Notes: a model not told the origin generated them from the sequence alone. Positions 44,408 to 52,620 are shown, counted from the first letter of the stretch. The stretch: DNA of 64,000 bases from Leptospira abararensis (GCF_016918735.1 NZ_JAFFPR010000035.1:62001-126000), one strand, 5' to 3'. Made by a program: numbers and translations.

Positions 44408-44782
44408 TTAGAACATCTTTCGTTGCTTTGGCCTTAGATACCAAGAAATGATAGTAAGCGCAAGTAATAACACTGAGGGTAGAGTTTCGCTCATTGGGTT
44501 TCCCATAACAATATGTGAATAGGCTGCTCCCGACATCGCAAAGAAAAATCCTGCATATGCCCATTCCTTTAGTAATAAAAACTTAGGTGCGAGGACGGCA
44601 ATGACTCCAAGAATTTTCCAAACGCCGAGAAGTGTTAAAAAGTAAGTGGGATAACCCAATTGGTTTATCTTTTCTACTTCTTCGGGAAGTTTCATAAGTT
44701 GCACTATCGCAGTGGATACCATGCCCAAAGACAACCAAAGGGTAAAAAACCAATACGCAATTTTTTTTGTTTTTTCTGACAT
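44408..44782 (-). CDS. DoxX-like membrane protein
   Basis: A 124-residue protein with four membrane helices, matching the DoxX-like family (LTLLGVWKILGVIAVLAPKFLLLKEWAYAGFFFAMSGA). The family is linked to redox and stress functions but has no assigned reaction. It lies 90 bp downstream of the YdeI-like gene in a leftward group headed by an ArsR regulator; DoxX-like, AHSA1 and ArsR genes often travel together, which supports the call. Confidence 0.85.
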   Translation of the reverse strand: MSEKTKKIAYWFFTLWLSLGMVSTAIVQLMKLPEEVEKINQLGYPTYFLTLLGVWKILGVIAVLAPKFLLLKEWAYAGFFFAMSGAAYSHIVMGNPMSETLPSVLLLALTIISWYLRPKQRKMF

Positions 44783-44872
44783 AAAATTCTCCTATTTTCT
44801 TATAATGAATTCTTTTTCATTGAGGTTGAGGATTTGAATCCAAACTTGAAATTTTAAATTCCAGTCCACATT

Positions 44873-45475
44873 CTAATCATCGATTCCCTTCCCATTAATA
44901 ATATGAGTTTGGTGTTTATCGATTCTTTGTTCTCTTGTTTCCGATCTTTTTGCAGAAGAAAAATAGAGTAGGTAAGCTCTCTGGCGACCTGGGGTTAAAG
45001 ACTCAAAAGCTGTCTTTAATTTGGAATTTCTATCGAGTCTTTTTTTGAATTCTATGGGAACTTCAAATGCAGAGGTTTGTTTTTTCTCCACTTTTTCACC
45101 AGATAGTTCTAACTGAATGGCTTCTTTGATATAGGATTTTAAGACTGTTTTTATTTTTGTAATTTCAGAGGCAGATTGGAATCGAATTTGTCTGGCAGCT
45201 TGTACATTCTTTGTTTGTTGAATCAGAATTTTGTTTGGATCGTCCATTAAGGCTCCTTTAAAAAATAAAATGGCACAGTATTCTTTGAATCCATGGATTA
45301 AAAAAACATTTTGTCCATTGTGCGTATAACAAGGTTGTCCCCACTTGATTTCTTCTTCTAACTTACTTCCCAATGCAATTTTGCGAAGTATCTCAAATTC
45401 TTTTTTCCAGGATTTTGTATCTTTAAAAAAAGAGTCAGGAGTGTTTGTCATAGTTTTTTTTAAGTTTGTGTCCAT
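44873..45475 (-). CDS. YdeI/OmpD-associated-like protein with DUF1801 domain
   Basis: A 200-residue cytosolic protein. The first 120 residues match the DUF1801/YdhG-like fold (EEEIKWGQPCYTHNGQNVFLIHGFKEYCAILFF). The C-terminal 60 residues are the OmdA-type helical tail (VPIEFKKRLDRNSKLKTAFESLTPGRQRAYLLYFSSAKRSETREQRI). No reaction is known. It lies 25 bp after the AHSA1-type gene and probably belongs to the same operon. An alternative start is Met-9. Confidence 0.85.
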   Translation of the reverse strand: MDTNLKKTMTNTPDSFFKDTKSWKKEFEILRKIALGSKLEEEIKWGQPCYTHNGQNVFLIHGFKEYCAILFFKGALMDDPNKILIQQTKNVQAARQIRFQSASEITKIKTVLKSYIKEAIQLELSGEKVEKKQTSAFEVPIEFKKRLDRNSKLKTAFESLTPGRQRAYLLYFSSAKRSETREQRIDKHQTHIINGKGIDD

Positions 45476-45500
45476 ACCAATTAATTGATTTTATTTTTAA

Positions 45501-45968
45501 TCAATCCTTGTTTTTGATTACTTTTTCTAACCTATTGTGAGCCATATTGATTCCTTCGGCAAAAGGCATCTTCAGAATTTGGTTTCTTTGTTCTACAGAC
45601 TTATAGATGATATGCATAACGAGTTTACTTTTGTTTTCAGATATCTTCTGAAATTCAAAAAATTCAAGTTGGGTGGCAAATCCTGTGTTTTCCATCTCAA
45701 AGGTTCTTGTAAACCTTTCATTGGGAACGATGTCATGTAACACTCCGTTGGCTCGAAACAACACAACCCCTTCTGGATTTTTAGTCTCAAAGATCCAACT
45801 TCCATGATTTTTTGCTTCGAACTTTAGGACTTTGTTTCCCATCCACTGTTCGATGAGGTCAGGTTCCGTGTGTGCTTTAAAAACTAATGAGGCAGGTAAG
45901 TCAAACTCACGTTCGATCGTTAACTCTTGTTTGCCGTCTTCCGCTATGATTTTTGTTTTGAGTTCCAT
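45501..45968 (-). CDS. SRPBCC/AHSA1-family protein
   Basis: A 155-residue START-like protein (activator of Hsp90 ATPase homologue family). It has REFDLPASLVFKAHTEPDLIEQWMG near 20-44, DFxxG-like central strands, and a long C-terminal helix (MPFAEGINMAHNRLEKVI). The hydrophobic pocket probably binds a small lipid-like ligand. It follows the ArsR gene by 28 bp in the same direction, a pairing that is very common in bacteria. Confidence 0.9.
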   Translation of the reverse strand: MELKTKIIAEDGKQELTIEREFDLPASLVFKAHTEPDLIEQWMGNKVLKFEAKNHGSWIFETKNPEGVVLFRANGVLHDIVPNERFTRTFEMENTGFATQLEFFEFQKISENKSKLVMHIIYKSVEQRNQILKMPFAEGINMAHNRLEKVIKNKD

Positions 45969-45996
45969 ACTATTTTCCTACTGTTCTGTTATTTCT

Positions 45997-46320
45997 TTAT
46001 GTTTTTGTTTGGTACTTTTTCATCACAGATTCTAGTTTGTTGAACCGGTCGTCCCAAAGTTTTTGGAAGGGCGCAAGGAAATGGGCGATCTCTAACATTT
46101 TGTTTGGATTTAAGTGGTAATAAATCTCCCGACCATTTGGTTCTTTGGCGAGTAACTCGCATTCGGTAAGGATTTGTAAATGTTTGGAAACGGTTGGACG
46201 TTTGCTATCAAAGTGGGAAGCAATATTTCCCGCTGTCATAGACTGGGTTGCCACGAGGAGGAGGATGGCTCTTCTTGTGGGATCGGCAATTGCTTGGAAT
46301 ACGTCTCTTCTTAAATCCAT
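45997..46320 (-). CDS. ArsR-family transcriptional regulator
   Basis: A 107-residue winged-helix repressor-like protein: [16 protein letters not shown] near 8-23, recognition helix [13 protein letters not shown] near 38-51, and wing NGREIYYHL near 68. No metal-binding CxC box is present, so it belongs to the non-metal subgroup that accompanies AHSA1 genes. It is first in the leftward group and probably controls it. The upstream 126 bp should contain the shared operator. Confidence 0.92.
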   Translation of the reverse strand: MDLRRDVFQAIADPTRRAILLLVATQSMTAGNIASHFDSKRPTVSKHLQILTECELLAKEPNGREIYYHLNPNKMLEIAHFLAPFQKLWDDRFNKLESVMKKYQTKT

Positions 46321-46446
46321 TGTGTAGTCATTTGACTAATGAAATATGCGTAGCCATTCGGCAACACAAATTTAGAGGATGGTGAGGTTTTTTTAAAAAT
46401 CATCAGCGGAATTTTAATTGATTTAGCCCGTCTAGTTAGCTAATTT

Positions 46447-46686
46447 ATGGGTATGGAATATAACATTCATGATGCGAAATCCAATCTTTCGAAGTTGATC
46501 GTGCAGGCACTAGAAGGAAAGGAAGTGGTGATCTCTAAAGCAGGAAAACCTGTTGTAAAGTTAGTTCGTATAACTTCTGATAAAAAAATGAAACGGAAGA
46601 TGGGAATGTATGAGGGAAAAGCAAAAATCGAAGAAGGATTTTTTGAGCCTTTGCCGGATGAGGAAATCTCAGGATTTCACTCTTGA
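46447..46686 (+). CDS. Phd/YefM-type antitoxin
   Basis: A 79-residue antitoxin-like protein: YNIHDAKSNLSKLIVQALEGKEVVISKAGKPVVKL is the Phd/YefM DNA-binding dimer fold. The C-terminal tail (KAKIEEGFFEPLPDEEISGFH) is the usual toxin-wrapping region. It would repress its own operon and neutralise the PIN toxin whose gene overlaps its stop by 4 bp. I start at ATG 46447; Met-3 is the alternative. Confidence 0.9.
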   Translation: MGMEYNIHDAKSNLSKLIVQALEGKEVVISKAGKPVVKLVRITSDKKMKRKMGMYEGKAKIEEGFFEPLPDEEISGFHS

Positions 46687-47069
46687 ATTATTTACTGGAT
46701 ACTCATACATATTTATGGATTTTATATGAACCAATGAATCTTTCAAAAAAGGTTCTACAGATAGTGGAAAATTCAGAAAATCAAATCTATCTCAGCGTTG
46801 CCAGTGTATGGGAAATGATCATTAAATATAGACTTGGAAAACTTAATCTGCAGAATTCTCCTGAGAAAATCATTTCAGAATCGTTAGTTGTTTTGGATTG
46901 TAAAACCTTAGAAATAACGATGGGGCATACATTTAGACTTTTGTCACTACCTCAGTTACACAAAGATCCGTTTGATCGTATTTTAGTTTGTCAAGCTAAC
47001 TTTGAGAAGATGCCAATTCTCACAAAGGATTCACTCATCGCACAATACAAAGTGAATGCCATTTGGTAA
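46683..47069 (+). CDS. VapC-type PIN-domain toxin
   Basis: A 128-residue PIN ribonuclease. Acidic catalytic residues are in place: Asp in NYLLDTHTYLW near 6, Glu in SVWEMIIK near 44, Asp in KDPFDRILVCQA near 98, and Asp in LTKDSLIAQY near 115. The start is TTG 46683, overlapping the antitoxin stop (TTGA). VapC-type toxins cleave tRNA or rRNA. Substrate unknown here. Confidence 0.9.
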   Translation: MNYLLDTHTYLWILYEPMNLSKKVLQIVENSENQIYLSVASVWEMIIKYRLGKLNLQNSPEKIISESLVVLDCKTLEITMGHTFRLLSLPQLHKDPFDRILVCQANFEKMPILTKDSLIAQYKVNAIW

Positions 47070-47180
47070 ATGTTTGATTTTTGCTTACGTAATGATCATT
47101 TCTAACTCAGATAGAATAAAATGGGATATTAAATTTCTTTAAGGATTTTAAGAAATTCTGGTCGGTGAAGAGTTTAGAAA

Positions 47181-47525
47181 TTACGAAAATAATTGTTCTA
47201 ATCCAAGTTGCCAATTTGGGAATGTAGAAGAAATAATCTTCCCATTTGTATTTTCCGTACTACAAGTAAGAGAATACTTTCCCGATTTTAAAACAAATAC
47301 TTCGACAACTTTCTGTTCTGGAAAGACGATCCAGTACTCAGAAACCCCATATTTTTCATAAATGGCAAACTTATCCACTGTGTCACGAGAGATGGATCCT
47401 GGAGATATAATTTCAACAAGTAAGTCGGGGACACCGTGGATGTGGCCATTCGGGTCGAAGATTGACAAATTTTGATTTTTGATGTAGATCAGATCTGGTT
47501 GGACGACATTGACTTCCTTCTCCAA
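47181..47525 (-). pseudogene. 5'-truncated Uma2-family (DUF820) nuclease-like gene
   Basis: The product matches the C-terminal two thirds of the Uma2 family: VVQPDLIYI, then PDLLVEIISPGSISRD with the catalytic Asp and Glu-x-x pattern of a PD-(D/E)XK fold, and EYWIVFPEQKVVEVF. Family members are about 190 residues; here the N-terminal 70 or so are missing. The frame stays open upstream, but that sequence belongs to the palindromic element at 47593-47667, and the first in-frame start in unique sequence is a weak TTG. I read it as a gene cut by the element. Confidence 0.7.
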
Positions 47526-47569
47526 AAATGAGTCGGGATCGACTAAAATAGGTTTTGTTACGGTGTTTC

Positions 47570-47679
47570 TTAAACCATCAATCTCCGCGCCAGGGCATAC
47601 GAAGGGCTTGGTCGGAGGAGGCTTTGCCTCCGAAGACGGGAGCGAATGCGGACCCCGGAGTACGCCCGGTCGTTAAACC
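47570..47679. repeat. Palindromic element next to the truncated Uma2 gene
   Basis: An outer arm GGGCATAC (47593-47600) pairs with GTACGCCC (47660-47667), with one mismatch. Inside lies GGAGGC-TTT-GCCTCC (47617-47631). The direct repeat TTAAACC flanks it at 47570-47576 and 47673-47679. The right end also reads GTTAAAC (47672), which fits the integron core consensus GTTRRRY, but the left partner is imperfect. It could be a mobile palindrome with target duplication, or an attC-like site. Composition is GC-richer than the surroundings. Confidence 0.5.
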
Positions 47680-47774
47680 TTAACAGTTTGGTACTAAAAA
47701 AAGTTCGAGGCGCCCACTAAATAGCGGAAAGGCTTCTGGTAGATTTAGGAGTAGGAGGTTTGAAAAAGATTGGC

Positions 47775-48104
47775 TCAACTATTTTTTTTGATCTTATCGG
47801 CAACAAACGCTTTGTAGGCGGGAGAACCAAAACTGACTTCCATGCGAATGATTTCGGGAGCAATGTAGGGATGGCGTTTTTTGATGTACTCTTCGATGGC
47901 ATCATACTTGTCCGCTTTGGCTTTGAGGAGGATTTTGTTTTCGGTATCGACGGTGATTTTTCCTTCCCACAAATAAACAAGTTCCACTTCGGGGAAGATG
48001 GTGCCCGATACAATGATTCCTTGTTCTAACATTTCCGAAATATGTTCTTCGGCCATGTCGCGGTCGCCAATTGTGGTAAATACTAAAATTTCGTCTGATG
48101 CCAT
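47775..48104 (-). CDS. cutA: Divalent-cation tolerance protein CutA
   Basis: A 109-residue trimeric ferredoxin-like protein of the CutA1 family. Typical stretches are EILVFTTIGDRDMAEEHISEMLEQG near 5-29, VYLWEGKITVDTENKILLKAKADKYDAIEEYIKKRHPY near 43-80, and EIIRMEVSFGSPAYKAFV. The usual Cys of the NCVN-type motif is replaced here (GTIFPEVELVY). It is implicated in metal tolerance, but the mechanism is unsettled. It is the last gene of a leftward series starting at the response regulator, 50 bp from the next. Confidence 0.92.
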   Translation of the reverse strand: MASDEILVFTTIGDRDMAEEHISEMLEQGIIVSGTIFPEVELVYLWEGKITVDTENKILLKAKADKYDAIEEYIKKRHPYIAPEIIRMEVSFGSPAYKAFVADKIKKNS

Positions 48105-48154
48105 GAGGAATCCTTTTTTGTTTTTACAAGGATCGGCTTTTGGTAGGGAAACCC

Positions 48155-48400
48155 TTATTCTTTTGGAGATTTATTTTGCAGGTAGGATTGAAATCCTTCT
48201 TTTACTTGGTCGATCATTCCCGACTCACGCACCGTGCGAACCACTCGTTGCCAGAATTTGATTTTGCCTTCAAATTCATTCCACCCGAGTTGCAAATCCA
48301 TTCGTTTGATTTTGAGTAACATCCTAAGTTCTGAAAGAGACATGTCTTTTGGATCTTTCTCTATATACCGTTCATGGTCTGTTAGGGGATTGAAACGCAT
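48155..48400 (-). CDS. Small protein, YqjK-position
   Basis: An 81-residue soluble charged protein (LSELRMLLKIKRMDLQLGWNEFEGKIKFW, ending LQNKSPKE). No family recognised from sequence. It follows two small membrane-associated proteins resembling YqjD and YqjE, 4 bp from the second, in the place of YqjK in enterobacteria. The similarity is one of position rather than sequence. Confidence 0.65.
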   Translation of the reverse strand: MRFNPLTDHERYIEKDPKDMSLSELRMLLKIKRMDLQLGWNEFEGKIKFWQRVVRTVRESGMIDQVKEGFQSYLQNKSPKE

Positions 48401-48404
48401 GGAA

Positions 48405-48740
48405 TTATTTTTTCTTTAATACTAATGATAAAAATAAAATGGCAAAAATTAAAAATCCAAAACCTGTTCCGAAACTCGCAAGGATGGGATCCCCTGTTGT
48501 GAGAAATTTTTGAAAGCTTAAAAACACTCCATAGGAAATGTAAATGAGGCCTAAAAAAATAAGGAAAATAGAAGAGAATACCCAAACAGAAGAGAGCACC
48601 AAATTTTTAATATAAACTTGGAGGTTCTTTTGGATGTAGATCACCATCACTTCGCCGTACGCGACCAGTTTGGTGACTAGGTCTTCGAAGGCGGCTTTGA
48701 TTCCGCCTTTTTTACGATGTTTTGATTCTTTATGTTCCAA
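48405..48740 (-). CDS. YqjE-like holin-superfamily membrane protein
   Basis: A 111-residue protein with two membrane helices (LVLSSVWVFSSIFLIFLGLIYISYGV and GTGFGFLIFAILFLSLV) after an amphipathic basic N-terminus (HKESKHRKKGGIKAAFEDLV). This is the layout of the YqjE/holin-III-like family. It abuts the YqjD-like gene, the two reading frames being adjacent with no gap, so they are co-translated. YqjD and its relatives tie ribosomes to the inner membrane in stationary phase in E. coli; the same here is inference. Confidence 0.7.
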   Translation of the reverse strand: MEHKESKHRKKGGIKAAFEDLVTKLVAYGEVMVIYIQKNLQVYIKNLVLSSVWVFSSIFLIFLGLIYISYGVFLSFQKFLTTGDPILASFGTGFGFLIFAILFLSLVLKKK

Positions 48741-49025
48741 TTATTTTTTCTTAAAAACCCAACCAAGAGCAAGGCCAAGACCAAGTCCCACACCGAATCC
48801 AATCACTGCTGCTTTTTGTGGATGTTCTTTTACATAGGTTCCGACTGTGTCAATTACTTCTTTTGCTTTGATAGAAGCTTCTTCGCTGGCCTTACCTAAC
48901 TTTTGTTTGATGTCGCTTACTTGTTCCATATACTTCTCCTTGGCTCTTTGTTCAATTTCTTTGGCTTTTTTCTCATACAACTTAATTTCGTCGATGAGGG
49001 ATTTGTCTTTTTTTACTTCTTCCAT
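48741..49025 (-). CDS. YqjD/ElaB-like (DUF883) membrane-anchored protein
   Basis: A 94-residue protein. The first 65 residues are an amphipathic helix and coiled coil (EIKLYEKKAKEIEQRAKEKY, KLGKASEEASIKAKEVID). A C-terminal glycine-rich helix then spans the membrane (VIGFGVGLGLGLALGWVF) and ends KKK. This is the YqjD/ElaB/DUF883 layout, with HPQKAAVIG as the usual run-in to the anchor. The response regulator gene ends 9 bp upstream, so the group is probably under its control or at least co-transcribed. Confidence 0.78.
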   Translation of the reverse strand: MEEVKKDKSLIDEIKLYEKKAKEIEQRAKEKYMEQVSDIKQKLGKASEEASIKAKEVIDTVGTYVKEHPQKAAVIGFGVGLGLGLALGWVFKKK

Positions 49026-49034
49026 AATGGTTCC

Positions 49035-49760
49035 TTAATCGGGAACAACAATGTTCTCAAAGTTATCAGTGAAACGATATCCGATTCCCCAAATGGTTTC
49101 GATCCATTCTGGTTGAGCGGAATTTTTTTCTAGTTTGGAACGAATGCGTTTGATATGACTGTCGATCATCCTTTCAAAACCATCCCATTCCACACCCCAA
49201 ACCGATTCCAAAATCATTTCGCGAGAAAAAACTTTCCCAGGTGAACCAGCTAGCAGTTGTAAGATGTCAAATTCCTTTCTAGAAATATTGATGATGTTTT
49301 CGTTGAGAGTGACACGACGACGAATGGAATCAATTTTTAAGGCACCACGAATGATTTCCCCGGCTTGGCCCACATTGGGTTTGATCCCAATTTTTTTATC
49401 CCAACGACGAAAGAAAACATCCACTCGGGTTTTTAATTCGCGCACCGAAAATGGTTTTGTGATGTAATCATCAGCACCTAACTCAAGTCCCATGATACGA
49501 TCGATTTCTTCTGTCCTTGCGGAAAGGATAAAAATCGGCGTACTTTCGTCGGCCTTACGGATGCTGCGGCAAATTTCCATACCATCAATGTCCGGGAGAG
49601 AGAGATCCAGAATCACTAAATCAGGATGATTGGACTTGTAAAATTTCAAACCTTCTTCGCCATTTTCGAAAACGGAGGTTGTGTAGTGAGCAGAATCGAG
49701 TGATTTCCGGATTAGGTTGCCGATATCCGGATCGTCCTCAATTACCAAAATATTTTTCAT
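49035..49760 (-). CDS. OmpR/PhoB-family response regulator, orphan
   Basis: A 241-residue two-component regulator. The receiver domain has the acidic pocket [11 protein letters not shown] near 5-13, phospho-acceptor Asp in [12 protein letters not shown] near 53, a switch residue in FILSART near 79, and Lys in [11 protein letters not shown] near 104. The C-terminal winged helix ([43 protein letters not shown]) binds DNA. No histidine kinase is nearby. It is the first gene of the leftward yqjDE-like group. Confidence 0.95.
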   Translation of the reverse strand: MKNILVIEDDPDIGNLIRKSLDSAHYTTSVFENGEEGLKFYKSNHPDLVILDLSLPDIDGMEICRSIRKADESTPIFILSARTEEIDRIMGLELGADDYITKPFSVRELKTRVDVFFRRWDKKIGIKPNVGQAGEIIRGALKIDSIRRRVTLNENIINISRKEFDILQLLAGSPGKVFSREMILESVWGVEWDGFERMIDSHIKRIRSKLEKNSAQPEWIETIWGIGYRFTDNFENIVVPD

Positions 49761-49818
49761 GTTTTTCCCTTGAGTTCTTTCTCAATTTGGTTCTTGTAGT
49801 AGAAAAAAAAAGTAAAAA

Positions 49819-50235
49819 ATGGAATCGGGAACACAAAGAGAAGCAAAATCGTGGGCGATGTTCGCCATCACAGACCCAAGGCTCCGGCCACTAGAAGTAA
49901 CGGAGAAACTGGGCATCCAACCGGACTATTATCATGGTGCGGATGTAAAAGACATCGAAAATATGACAATTCCGAGTCATTGGCAGCTCAATTCCAAACT
50001 GGGGCCGGAATTCCCCTTACTCGATCATATTTGGGATCTGCTTAAAACATTAGCACCTGTTCGTAAAGACTTAAAAGAATTCACGGAAAGTTATGAATCG
50101 ACCATTTATGCCTCGGTAGAGTTTGCATCCGAGTTTACAAAAGGGGTGGTTCTCGACAAAAGAACTATGCTTTTGTTAGGTGAGATGGGAGTGAATTTGG
50201 AAATTATCCCCTGGAATCTCGATGAGACTCCCTAA
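49819..50235 (+). CDS. DUF4279-like protein
   Basis: A 138-residue cytosolic protein resembling the DUF4279 family: SWAMFAITDPRLRPLEVTEKLGIQPDYYHGAD at the N-terminus, SHWQLNSK near 53-60, and VEFASEFTKGVVLDKRTMLLLGEMGVNLEI at the C-terminus. The family has no known function but is often found near toxin or immunity loci. It is a single gene, divergent from the response regulator, and overlaps the STAS-like gene tail-to-tail by 32 bp. Confidence 0.8.
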   Translation: MESGTQREAKSWAMFAITDPRLRPLEVTEKLGIQPDYYHGADVKDIENMTIPSHWQLNSKLGPEFPLLDHIWDLLKTLAPVRKDLKEFTESYESTIYASVEFASEFTKGVVLDKRTMLLLGEMGVNLEIIPWNLDETP

Positions 50236-50563
50236 GGATGGCCGGACTTGGAAAGATAAGTCGAGTGAGGCCAAATCGTTTTAAATATAGATAACTAGAA
50301 ATAGGGAGACCGAGGAGTACAAGGACTCGTTTTTTCAATCGCAGGTCACGCGCCATGTTTAAGAGTTTGGTAAGCAGAGTGATGGGAAGGTAAGGTAGGT
50401 TGGAAAGATCCATTTGGATATGGGATCTTGTTTGGAAAAATAACATATGCATCACAGAATCCATTTCTTCTTCGAGTTCGTTGTGAACGGTTTTAGACAA
50501 AATGACAATTTCATACGCATTCTGAACTTCGCGCACATTCAGGTATTTTGTTTTTTTCGCCAT
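50204..50563 (-). CDS. STAS-domain-like protein
   Basis: A 119-residue protein with the alternating strand-helix order of anti-sigma-factor antagonists: YEIVILSKTVHNELEEEMDSVMHML, IQMDLSNLPYLPITLLTKLLNMARDL, and KRVLVLLGLPISSYLYLKRFGLTRLI. The usual phospho-acceptor Ser of the DxSG motif is replaced by Asn-Leu-Pro, so classical kinase control is doubtful. No anti-sigma factor gene is adjacent. The family call is by fold pattern only. Confidence 0.65.
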   Translation of the reverse strand: MAKKTKYLNVREVQNAYEIVILSKTVHNELEEEMDSVMHMLFFQTRSHIQMDLSNLPYLPITLLTKLLNMARDLRLKKRVLVLLGLPISSYLYLKRFGLTRLIFPSPAILRESHRDSRG

Positions 50564-50575
50564 TGGAGGTAATGT

Positions 50576-51547
50576 ATGGTCTCACTCTCAAAAGATACAC
50601 TCATTTTTCGTTCCAAAATCATCCGAAAGGTTCGTGAGATTTTATGGAGGGATGGATTTTTGGAAGTGGATACTCCTACCTTAAAGCCCATTGTGGGGAT
50701 GGAACCTTATTTGGATCCTTTTGAAGTGCGCTCTCCTGACTCACGTGAGAAAGGATACCTCATCACTTCTCCTGAATACAGTTTGAAACAGATGATGGCA
50801 AAAGGGATGACTCGGATCTTTGAGTTAGCCCATACATACCGATCTGGTGAGATGGGAAGTGAGTTCCATTCCAAAGAGTTTCTTATGTTAGAACTTTATG
50901 TGAAAGGAATGAATGATACTTCGTTACGTCATTATATAGAAACTTTTTTAAGAGAATTGATCCATAGTTTTGGAACCGAAGAGGATCAGAAAAAAACATC
51001 GAACCCGGACTTTCTCCGCCATCTTTCTGTGGAAGAGGTCTTTGTACAAAATGTCGGACATGGATTTTCCCGTGAGGATTTGTTTGAGACAATTGAAAAA
51101 CAAAAACTCACCACCTCCCGTTTGGCAGAACTCCAATCTTGGCAATATGAAGACCTTTTCTTTTTGGTATTCCTTAACTTAGTGGAACCTAAATTAGGTG
51201 ATGGAATTGTTTTTTTATACGATTATCCCCCGGAATGTGCGGCTCTGGCAAGGGTAGTGGATGGGGTTGCCAAACGATTTGAAATCTACTGGGACGGGTT
51301 GGAACTTGCCAATGCCTTTTATGAACTGAATGATGCCAAAGAACAACGAAAAAGATTTCGAGAAGAACAGCAATTACGGAACAAGTTAGGAAAAGAAGTG
51401 TTCCCCATTGATGAGGACTTTCTGCATTGTTTGGAAACTGGATTTCCCGATTGTGCAGGGATATCGATCGGAATGGACCGGTTATTGTTGAAACTTGCCG
51501 GTAAACACGGGCTAGGTGAAATTAGCCCGTATTGGATGGAAGTTTAG
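50576..51547 (+). CDS. epmA: EF-P lysine ligase EpmA-like (LysRS paralogue)
   Basis: A 323-residue class II aminoacyl-tRNA-synthetase-like protein without an anticodon-binding domain. Motif 1 region FLEVDTPTLKPIVGMEPYLDPF, motif 2 FELAHTYRSGEMGSEFHSKEFLMLELY near 80-106, and motif 3 GISIGMDRLLLKL near 298 are present. This is the EpmA/GenX/PoxA type that attaches beta-lysine to elongation factor P. No epmB or efp gene is in the window. It diverges from the STAS-like gene with 12 bp between. Confidence 0.9.
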   Translation: MVSLSKDTLIFRSKIIRKVREILWRDGFLEVDTPTLKPIVGMEPYLDPFEVRSPDSREKGYLITSPEYSLKQMMAKGMTRIFELAHTYRSGEMGSEFHSKEFLMLELYVKGMNDTSLRHYIETFLRELIHSFGTEEDQKKTSNPDFLRHLSVEEVFVQNVGHGFSREDLFETIEKQKLTTSRLAELQSWQYEDLFFLVFLNLVEPKLGDGIVFLYDYPPECAALARVVDGVAKRFEIYWDGLELANAFYELNDAKEQRKRFREEQQLRNKLGKEVFPIDEDFLHCLETGFPDCAGISIGMDRLLLKLAGKHGLGEISPYWMEV

Positions 51548-51554
51548 ACCAAGT

Positions 51555-51944
51555 TTAATCTTCTTCTTGGAATTTTTCGCAAGACTCAGGAACTTTTCCT
51601 TCTTCTAAATCGGCACAAGAGAAAGCAGCCATATCTTTGGCACATTTTTTCATGTTCTCTATATCTTCTTTCGTGAGTTTTTTTGTGGGTTTGTCGTTTG
51701 CCGGTTTTTGGCCTTCCACTACATAATTTTTGTAACGGGATTCGCAGACATTCCCGTTTACAAATTGGGCCTCGACCATCTTTCTTTGGTCAGCGGGTAG
51801 TTCTTTCAACTTTTCTTTCATACATTCCGATGATTTCGCACACATCTTTTTAGAGAGGGCTTGGAATTCTTTTGCATCTTTTAATGATTGTGAGGTGAGA
51901 AGGAAAGGAAGGAAAAAGAGAGAAACGATTAATATTTTTTTCAT
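51555..51944 (-). CDS. Exported six-cysteine protein of unknown function
   Basis: A 129-residue protein with signal peptide (ILIVSLFFLPFLLTSQ). The mature part has six Cys: KKMCAKSSECMKE, NVCESR, KKCAKD, FSCADLE and ESCEKF, which suggests three disulfides in the periplasm or at the surface. It ends 8 bp from epmA, convergent. It resembles small Cys-paired secreted proteins I associate with Leptospira, but I cannot name a function. Confidence 0.75.
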   Translation of the reverse strand: MKKILIVSLFFLPFLLTSQSLKDAKEFQALSKKMCAKSSECMKEKLKELPADQRKMVEAQFVNGNVCESRYKNYVVEGQKPANDKPTKKLTKEDIENMKKCAKDMAAFSCADLEEGKVPESCEKFQEED

Positions 51945-52035
51945 ACAAAGATTCTACTGGTTCTAATCATTTGGTAAAGAAAAAAATGAAGAAAAAGGAT
52001 TGAAACGAATCGGAATAGTTCTAAAATTCTCTCCC

Positions 52036-52620
52036 ATGAAAGCAATCACCTCTTTATTCTTACTATGTTTTAGTGTTTCACTTGTGGCACAAAACTTGAC
52101 CGGAAGAAATCCTGTGATCATTCCTTCTGAACCTAGAACGATTGAAGAATTCAAATCATTGCAGTCGTCAATTGCTATTACACCGGAAGGCGGAGCGGCA
52201 ATCCTAGTGCTTGCGATTTCTCTTTATAACAAAAACCAAGATTTTGGAACGAAAGCCGTAATCCTTTCTGTCCTCTCCAAAAACAGACAAAAGTCCACCA
52301 AACCCTCTGCCGTGGATGGAATGGATTTAGGTGGGAGCGATAAATATCTACTCGGGCAACTGGATAAATACAAAATGTTATCGAGTGGGTATTGGAAAGG
52401 GGCGGAACCAGCTAACGGATACACGCCGAGTTTGCCTTTAACAGTCGAAACTTATACAAACCCATATTCGGGAGATGAGGCCACGGGTAAATTGAAACTT
52501 TTTGTAGCCACTCGGGGTGCTTCTAGTTTTCGACCAGTGTCTGTAGAAAAAGATACGGATGGACTTTGGCGTGCCAAAGAAATGAGTTCTCTTTTTGTCG
52601 GAATGATGCCAGCCAAATAG
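52036..52620 (+). CDS. Exported protein of unknown function
   Basis: A 194-residue protein. I choose ATG 52036, which yields a good signal peptide (AITSLFLLCFSVSLVAQ); the open frame starts at 52000. The mature part is mixed alpha/beta: RTIEEFKSLQSSIAITPEGGAAILVLAISLYN, later YTPSLPLTVETYTNPYSGDEATGKLKLFVATRG and VEKDTDGLWRAKEMSSLFVGM. It looks like a defined periplasmic domain found in other spirochaetes, without known function. The ZIP transporter gene starts directly after its stop. Confidence 0.78.
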   Translation: MKAITSLFLLCFSVSLVAQNLTGRNPVIIPSEPRTIEEFKSLQSSIAITPEGGAAILVLAISLYNKNQDFGTKAVILSVLSKNRQKSTKPSAVDGMDLGGSDKYLLGQLDKYKMLSSGYWKGAEPANGYTPSLPLTVETYTNPYSGDEATGKLKLFVATRGASSFRPVSVEKDTDGLWRAKEMSSLFVGMMPAK

